64,000 nt of DNA, taken from positions 186,001-250,000 of the forward strand of contig NZ_JAPHUF010000002.1 in the NCBI RefSeq assembly GCF_026196735.1, written 5' to 3'. This DNA comes from Sulfurimonas sp. GTDB lineage: Bacteria > Campylobacterota > Campylobacteria > Campylobacterales > Sulfurimonadaceae. The translations under genes and the position numbers were made by a program. Shown piece after piece: positions 60,220 to 64,000 of the stretch (position 1 is the stretch's first letter; each line of letters opens with the position of its first letter). Under the pieces are notes generated by a model. The model saw only the letters and a list, made by a program, of their open reading frames with translations. It searched no databases and was not told the origin of the DNA.

Positions 60220-62136
60220 ATTTTAAAAAGAAGCATATTGACTATATTCTTTTTAAGTACATTATTTTTACCAAGTATTGTATTTTCAAATGATAATGCT
60301 CTAGCAGTAGTCGAAATTCAACAAGATAAAAAAAATTTTGACATAACTATAACTACAAAGGATGATGGGTATATCCTAGAGGATACGCTTGACATCTCTG
60401 TTATTAGCAAGACAGCTTATCTTAACAGTGTTTTTTATCAAGATTCTGAAATCTTTGATAATCATGATGTTTTTTGGAATAAAACTAACATCAAAGTAGT
60501 AGTTGAATCTCCGCCGGAAATAGACTTTATTATTCAAACAAGCTACCAAGTATGTAATAATCTACATGTATGTTCCAAGCTTCAAAAATTTGAAAAATCA
60601 TTTAGTATACCAAAACCAATAAAAACTAAAAAGACTACTCAGGATATCGATAATACTACATTAGTAGATCCAGTGATTGCAAATCAAAATGCTCTTCTTC
60701 ATAATAAAACAGATGAGTGTGAAAAGCTGGAGATATGTCCTAAGGTTCATCTCTCAGAAGAAGAACATAATGATAAAGTTGATACATCATTACTTCAAAG
60801 TGATGAAAATGAAGAAGATTTTCAAGAAATAATCAGCGAACAAGACAGTATCGCCTGTATGTTAGAAGATAAAAGTTTAACACTTACACTACTTACTTTT
60901 TTTGGTTTTGGACTTCTTTTAGCGTTTACTCCATGTATGCTTCCTGTTATTCCGATATTATCGGCTGTAATCATCTCTAAAAAAGAACGAATAAGCACAA
61001 GAGAAGGTTTTTTGCTCTCTTTGACATATGTTGTTTCCATGTCAGTTGTATATGCGATAGCAGGTGTTGCAGCTGCATCATTAGGCGGCAATATACAAGC
61101 ATTTTTCCAACAAACATGGATTATAATCATTGTCAGTGCTTTTTTCTTTATTCTCTCTTTGGGTATGTTTGGAACATTTTCAATAGAGATGCCAAAAAAA
61201 GTCCAATCGTTTCTTAACTCCAAAGCTGTTTACGGCAAAGGACGATCGTATTACAGTGTAATGTTTTTAGGAGTTCTCTCAGCGCTCATTGTCGGTCCAT
61301 GCGTTGCGCCACCATTAGCTGGAGCACTTATTTACATCAGTCAGACCGGTAATGAGTTGATAGGCGGTCTCTCTTTGTTCGTCATGAGTTTTGGAATGGG
61401 TGTCCCTCTACTTTTAATTGGTGCCGGTGCCGGTAAATTTTTACCAAAACCAGGTCCTTGGATGACAGATATAAAGTTATTTTTTGGTTTTGCGATGATT
61501 GGATTTGCTATCTGGATTCTTTCTCGCATCTTGGATACGCAAATAATTTTACTAATGTGGGGTATTTTACTTACAGCAATTGCAATATTTTTGAATATAT
61601 TTGAAAATAAGGCATGCGCAGCTATAGACAGTATTTATCACTTAAAAAAGCTGATTGCATTGTTGATACTATTATACGGAATAGTTTTAATGCTTGGTGC
61701 AATTGCCGGCGCTAAACATATAAATGACCCATTGGAACCTTTTAAAGGTAAGTTTATTCAAGCACAAGCTCCAAGCAGAGTTACTTTTAAGATTATAACC
61801 GCTGAACAGCTTGATAGTGTTGTCAGACAATCAAGTAAACCTGTAATGGCAGTTTTTACCGCAAAGTGGTGCGAAAACTGTAAAGAGCTTGACGCAAATG
61901 TATTTAGTAAAAGCGATGTAGCTCTTGAAGTAGAAGGGTTTGAAAGATTTAAAATAGATATTACTCAAAATAGAGATATTGATATAGAGCTATTAAAAAA
62001 GTTCTCTCTGTTTGGTCCTCCCGGTACGATATTCTTTGATAAAAACAAAAAAGAGCTAAAAGCTTACCGTCTATCAGGAAACAAGGAAAAAGAAGTATTT
62101 ATAGAGCATATACGAAAAGTTAAAAAAGTTTTATAG
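60220..62136 (+). CDS. dsbD: Thiol:disulfide interchange protein DsbD
   Basis: About 638 residues, passing electrons from cytoplasmic thioredoxin to periplasmic proteins. N-terminal DsbD-alpha-like domain (Cys in 'YQVCNNLHVCSK'), a membrane domain of eight helices with the redox Cys in 'LLLAFTPCMLPVIP' and 'IVGPCVAPPLAG', and a C-terminal thioredoxin domain (AKWCENCKEL). The best-supported start is an ATT at 60220, six bases after AGGAG, giving a normal signal peptide (MLKRSILTIFFLS...); a TTG at 60238 would lack the basic N-region. Confidence 0.93.
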   Translation: MLKRSILTIFFLSTLFLPSIVFSNDNALAVVEIQQDKKNFDITITTKDDGYILEDTLDISVISKTAYLNSVFYQDSEIFDNHDVFWNKTNIKVVVESPPEIDFIIQTSYQVCNNLHVCSKLQKFEKSFSIPKPIKTKKTTQDIDNTTLVDPVIANQNALLHNKTDECEKLEICPKVHLSEEEHNDKVDTSLLQSDENEEDFQEIISEQDSIACMLEDKSLTLTLLTFFGFGLLLAFTPCMLPVIPILSAVIISKKERISTREGFLLSLTYVVSMSVVYAIAGVAAASLGGNIQAFFQQTWIIIIVSAFFFILSLGMFGTFSIEMPKKVQSFLNSKAVYGKGRSYYSVMFLGVLSALIVGPCVAPPLAGALIYISQTGNELIGGLSLFVMSFGMGVPLLLIGAGAGKFLPKPGPWMTDIKLFFGFAMIGFAIWILSRILDTQIILLMWGILLTAIAIFLNIFENKACAAIDSIYHLKKLIALLILLYGIVLMLGAIAGAKHINDPLEPFKGKFIQAQAPSRVTFKIITAEQLDSVVRQSSKPVMAVFTAKWCENCKELDANVFSKSDVALEVEGFERFKIDITQNRDIDIELLKKFSLFGPPGTIFFDKNKKELKAYRLSGNKEKEVFIEHIRKVKKVL

Positions 62137-62748
62137 ACCTTCAAGTAAAATATACCAAAGTCTCTCTACCTCATTGTCGCTTAGAAATATAGTGGATTTG
62201 TTTTGAAGTAACTCATGAAAAGCATCCTCTTTTATACTAAATGTATGTGTGCACTCTTTATGAGTTGGTAAAAATGCACGAATAAGCGAGACATCTTTTT
62301 GGATTGGAAGGTTGCATAAAAAACACTCTAATTCAGTGTGAAGCCTACCTTCATATTCTAATAATTCTACATATGACTCTATTGCTATTCTTTTAGGATT
62401 TTGTTTATCCCAGTTTAAAGAAGCACTCTGTAGAAGGTTAAAGTAAAATTCATCCAGCTCCTCAGCGTCTTTAAGATGTTTGTGAAATAATGCAACAAAA
62501 TCTTGCCACACTCTGAGTAGCTTATTGTCGTTAATCCATTTATAGCCTATATGTATTACATCTTTGAGCCTAGATATAGTCGATTTTGCCGAAGCATCTT
62601 GTTCGTAATCTATCTTGAATCCAAGGTTTATTACTCCGTGTCTGGCTCCATAGAATCTATAAAGAGTGTATAAGTTATCTTTTGATAGAATCGTTACTAT
62701 CAAATCTTCATCTTTTACTTTGTTTAGATTTAGTATAAAACCTTGCAT
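62131..62748 (-). CDS. recO: DNA repair protein RecO
   Basis: A 205-residue protein with an N-terminal OB-fold ('MQGFILNLNKVKDEDLIVTILSKDNLYTLYRFYGAR') and helical C-terminus with two Cys in 'LECFLCNLP'. It anneals single strands and loads RecA with RecR. Campylobacterota RecO is divergent and short, as here. Its end overlaps dsbD tail to tail by six bases. Confidence 0.85.
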   Translation of the reverse strand: MQGFILNLNKVKDEDLIVTILSKDNLYTLYRFYGARHGVINLGFKIDYEQDASAKSTISRLKDVIHIGYKWINDNKLLRVWQDFVALFHKHLKDAEELDEFYFNLLQSASLNWDKQNPKRIAIESYVELLEYEGRLHTELECFLCNLPIQKDVSLIRAFLPTHKECTHTFSIKEDAFHELLQNKSTIFLSDNEVERLWYILLEGL

Positions 62749-62925
62749 AATTGCTTCTTTTTCCTACACTTTTATAGTTTATTTAAAATATATTACTGAT
62801 ATTATACTTTTTTAAACCTTTAAATAGTAAAATACTTGACTTTGTCACTAAATAGACTAAGTTTCTTTAAAAAGTGCTTAAATTTTAAAGAAATTTTAAT
62901 AAATTTGTAAATTTTAGGAGTAAAA

Positions 62926-64000
62926 ATGGTTGAACATCATGATTTATTAAGATCATTCAAAGATAATTGTGGATTTGGGCTTGTAGCCAATATAAAAAAC
63001 AGAGCTTCTCATAAAGTTTTAAATGATGCCGTAACGGCATTAGAGAGAATGATGCACCGTGGTGCAGTTGCAGCTGACGGCAAAACTGGGGACGGCAGCG
63101 GATTGCTTTTATCTTTGCCGGAAGAATTTCTTCGTAAAGAAGCATCTGCAAAAGGTACTGAGCTACCAAAGCAGTTTGCAGTTGCAGTTGTTTTTACTAA
63201 AGACATAAAGCATCTAAAAACTATTAAATCAATTTGTGAAAACAATGATCTTAAAGTTATACTTAGTCGTGATGTTCCGGTTGATACGAAAGCACTTGGT
63301 GAGCAAGCAATAGCATCGCTACCAAATATTGTTCAACTGTTTATAATACCTAATTCCATTATGGCAACAAGCAGATTTGATGCTCTTCTTTATTTAAGCC
63401 GTAAAGAAGCTGAGCATAAACTAGTACAAGACAAAGATTTTTATATAGCTTCTATGAGTTCAAAAGTCCTTTCTTATAAAGGTCTTGTTATGCCTACTCA
63501 TATCAAAGAATTTTACAAAGATCTTCAAGATGAAAATTTTAAAATCTCTTTTTCGCTATTTCACCAAAGATTCTCAACAAATACACTTCCGGAGTGGAGA
63601 CTAGCTCAGCCGTTTCGTGCAGTAGCGCACAATGGCGAGATTAATTCTGTAGAAGGTAACCGTTTTAATGTGGCAATCAAATCTGAGTCAATTAAAAGTG
63701 AAGTTTTTACAGATGAAGAAATACAAAGAATATTACCTATATTACAGCTAAATTCATCTGATAGCGCAAGTGCTGATAATTTTTTCGAATTTTTAATCGT
63801 TAATGGTATGGACTTTTTTAAAGCTGTTCGTGCGGTTATCCCAGGTGCATGGCAAAATGCTCCGCATATGGATCCTGAACTTCGTGCATTTTATGAATAT
63901 CACTCAACTGTGTTTGAAGCGTGGGATGGTCCGGCAGCATTTTCTGTAACCGATGGTCGTTATATAGGTTGTGTACTAGACAGAAACGGTCTTCGTCCGT
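62926..64000 (+). CDS. gltB: Glutamate synthase large subunit, N-terminal part (runs off the right edge)
   Basis: 358 codons are open to the window edge. The N-terminal glutaminase domain is clear: nucleophile Cys14 in 'DNCGFGLVAN' after a short propeptide, 'MMHRGAVAADGKTGDGSG' and 'FHQRFSTNTLPEWRLAQPFRAVAHNGEINSVEGN'. It transfers the amide of glutamine to 2-oxoglutarate. A good ribosome-binding site (taggag) lies before the ATG. Confidence 0.97.
   Translation, partial: MVEHHDLLRSFKDNCGFGLVANIKNRASHKVLNDAVTALERMMHRGAVAADGKTGDGSGLLLSLPEEFLRKEASAKGTELPKQFAVAVVFTKDIKHLKTIKSICENNDLKVILSRDVPVDTKALGEQAIASLPNIVQLFIIPNSIMATSRFDALLYLSRKEAEHKLVQDKDFYIASMSSKVLSYKGLVMPTHIKEFYKDLQDENFKISFSLFHQRFSTNTLPEWRLAQPFRAVAHNGEINSVEGNRFNVAIKSESIKSEVFTDEEIQRILPILQLNSSDSASADNFFEFLIVNGMDFFKAVRAVIPGAWQNAPHMDPELRAFYEYHSTVFEAWDGPAAFSVTDGRYIGCVLDRNGLRP

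Overview
The window is AT-rich (roughly one third G+C by eye), densely packed bacterial chromosome. Gene content and order point to a Campylobacterota (Epsilonproteobacteria) species, most likely Sulfurimonas or a close relative. Indicators are the Helicobacter-like blocks pyrD-M16 peptidase-dapA-enoyl reductase and cysS-murJ-fapA-ruvA-ddl-hydrolase-murF-HIT, a RibBA with a degenerate cyclohydrolase half, a membrane-anchored MurF, nspC-type polyamine genes and multihaem cytochromes. The species call is inference.

Region 1 (1-10.3 kb): end of a Lon-like protease, a small heat-shock protein, small sulfur- and thiamine-related proteins, then a long leftward run (pyrD, M16 peptidase, J-domain protein, Gly-rich exported protein, zinc phospholipase-like protein, dapA, FabL-type reductase), plus a CDF metal exporter and small proteins.

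Region 2 (10.8-24.9 kb) is the most unusual part: a chromosomal integron. A typical integron integrase with the IntI-specific insertion lies at 23905-24873 (+). Leftward from it runs an array of about 12 cassettes, nearly all coding on the minus strand, separated by recognisable attC sites. Cargo includes a transglutaminase-like protein, an 811-residue SIR2-STAND-TPR protein that looks like an anti-phage sensor, an orphan S24 domain, an ORF-less cassette, several unknown and membrane proteins, a HEPN-like protein, a complete C5 methyltransferase plus PD-(D/E)xK restriction pair, and a Phd/RelE toxin-antitoxin pair. A second, decayed toxin-antitoxin pair lies just beyond the array. The array reads as a small defence and unknown-function island.

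Region 3 (24.9-30.2 kb): a tightly overlapping six-gene operon (UbiA-type phosphoribosyltransferase, GtrA, DprE1-like oxidase, DprE2-like reductase, GT39/ArnT-like glycosyltransferase, HAD phosphatase). It looks like a complete route to polyprenyl-phosphate D-arabinose plus its transfer to an acceptor, as known from mycobacterial DprE1/DprE2.

Region 4 (30.3-44 kb): DJ-1 protein, tetrahaem cytochrome, rRNA methyltransferase, then cysS, murJ, fapA, ruvA, ddl, hydrolase, murF, a TRAP permease pair without binding protein, a HIT protein, a 32-residue membrane protein and tRNA-Gln. Region 5 (44-54 kb): proB behind putA, an fMet-Gln-fMet tRNA cluster, ribBA, apbE, and a leftward porin/FMN-protein/paired four-helix membrane protein cluster behind Fur-box-like palindromes. 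Region 6 (54-64 kb): RraB-like protein, carboxynorspermidine dehydrogenase and decarboxylase flanking two tandem HDOD genes, a methyltransferase, an exported thiol peroxidase with dsbD, recO and the start of gltB.
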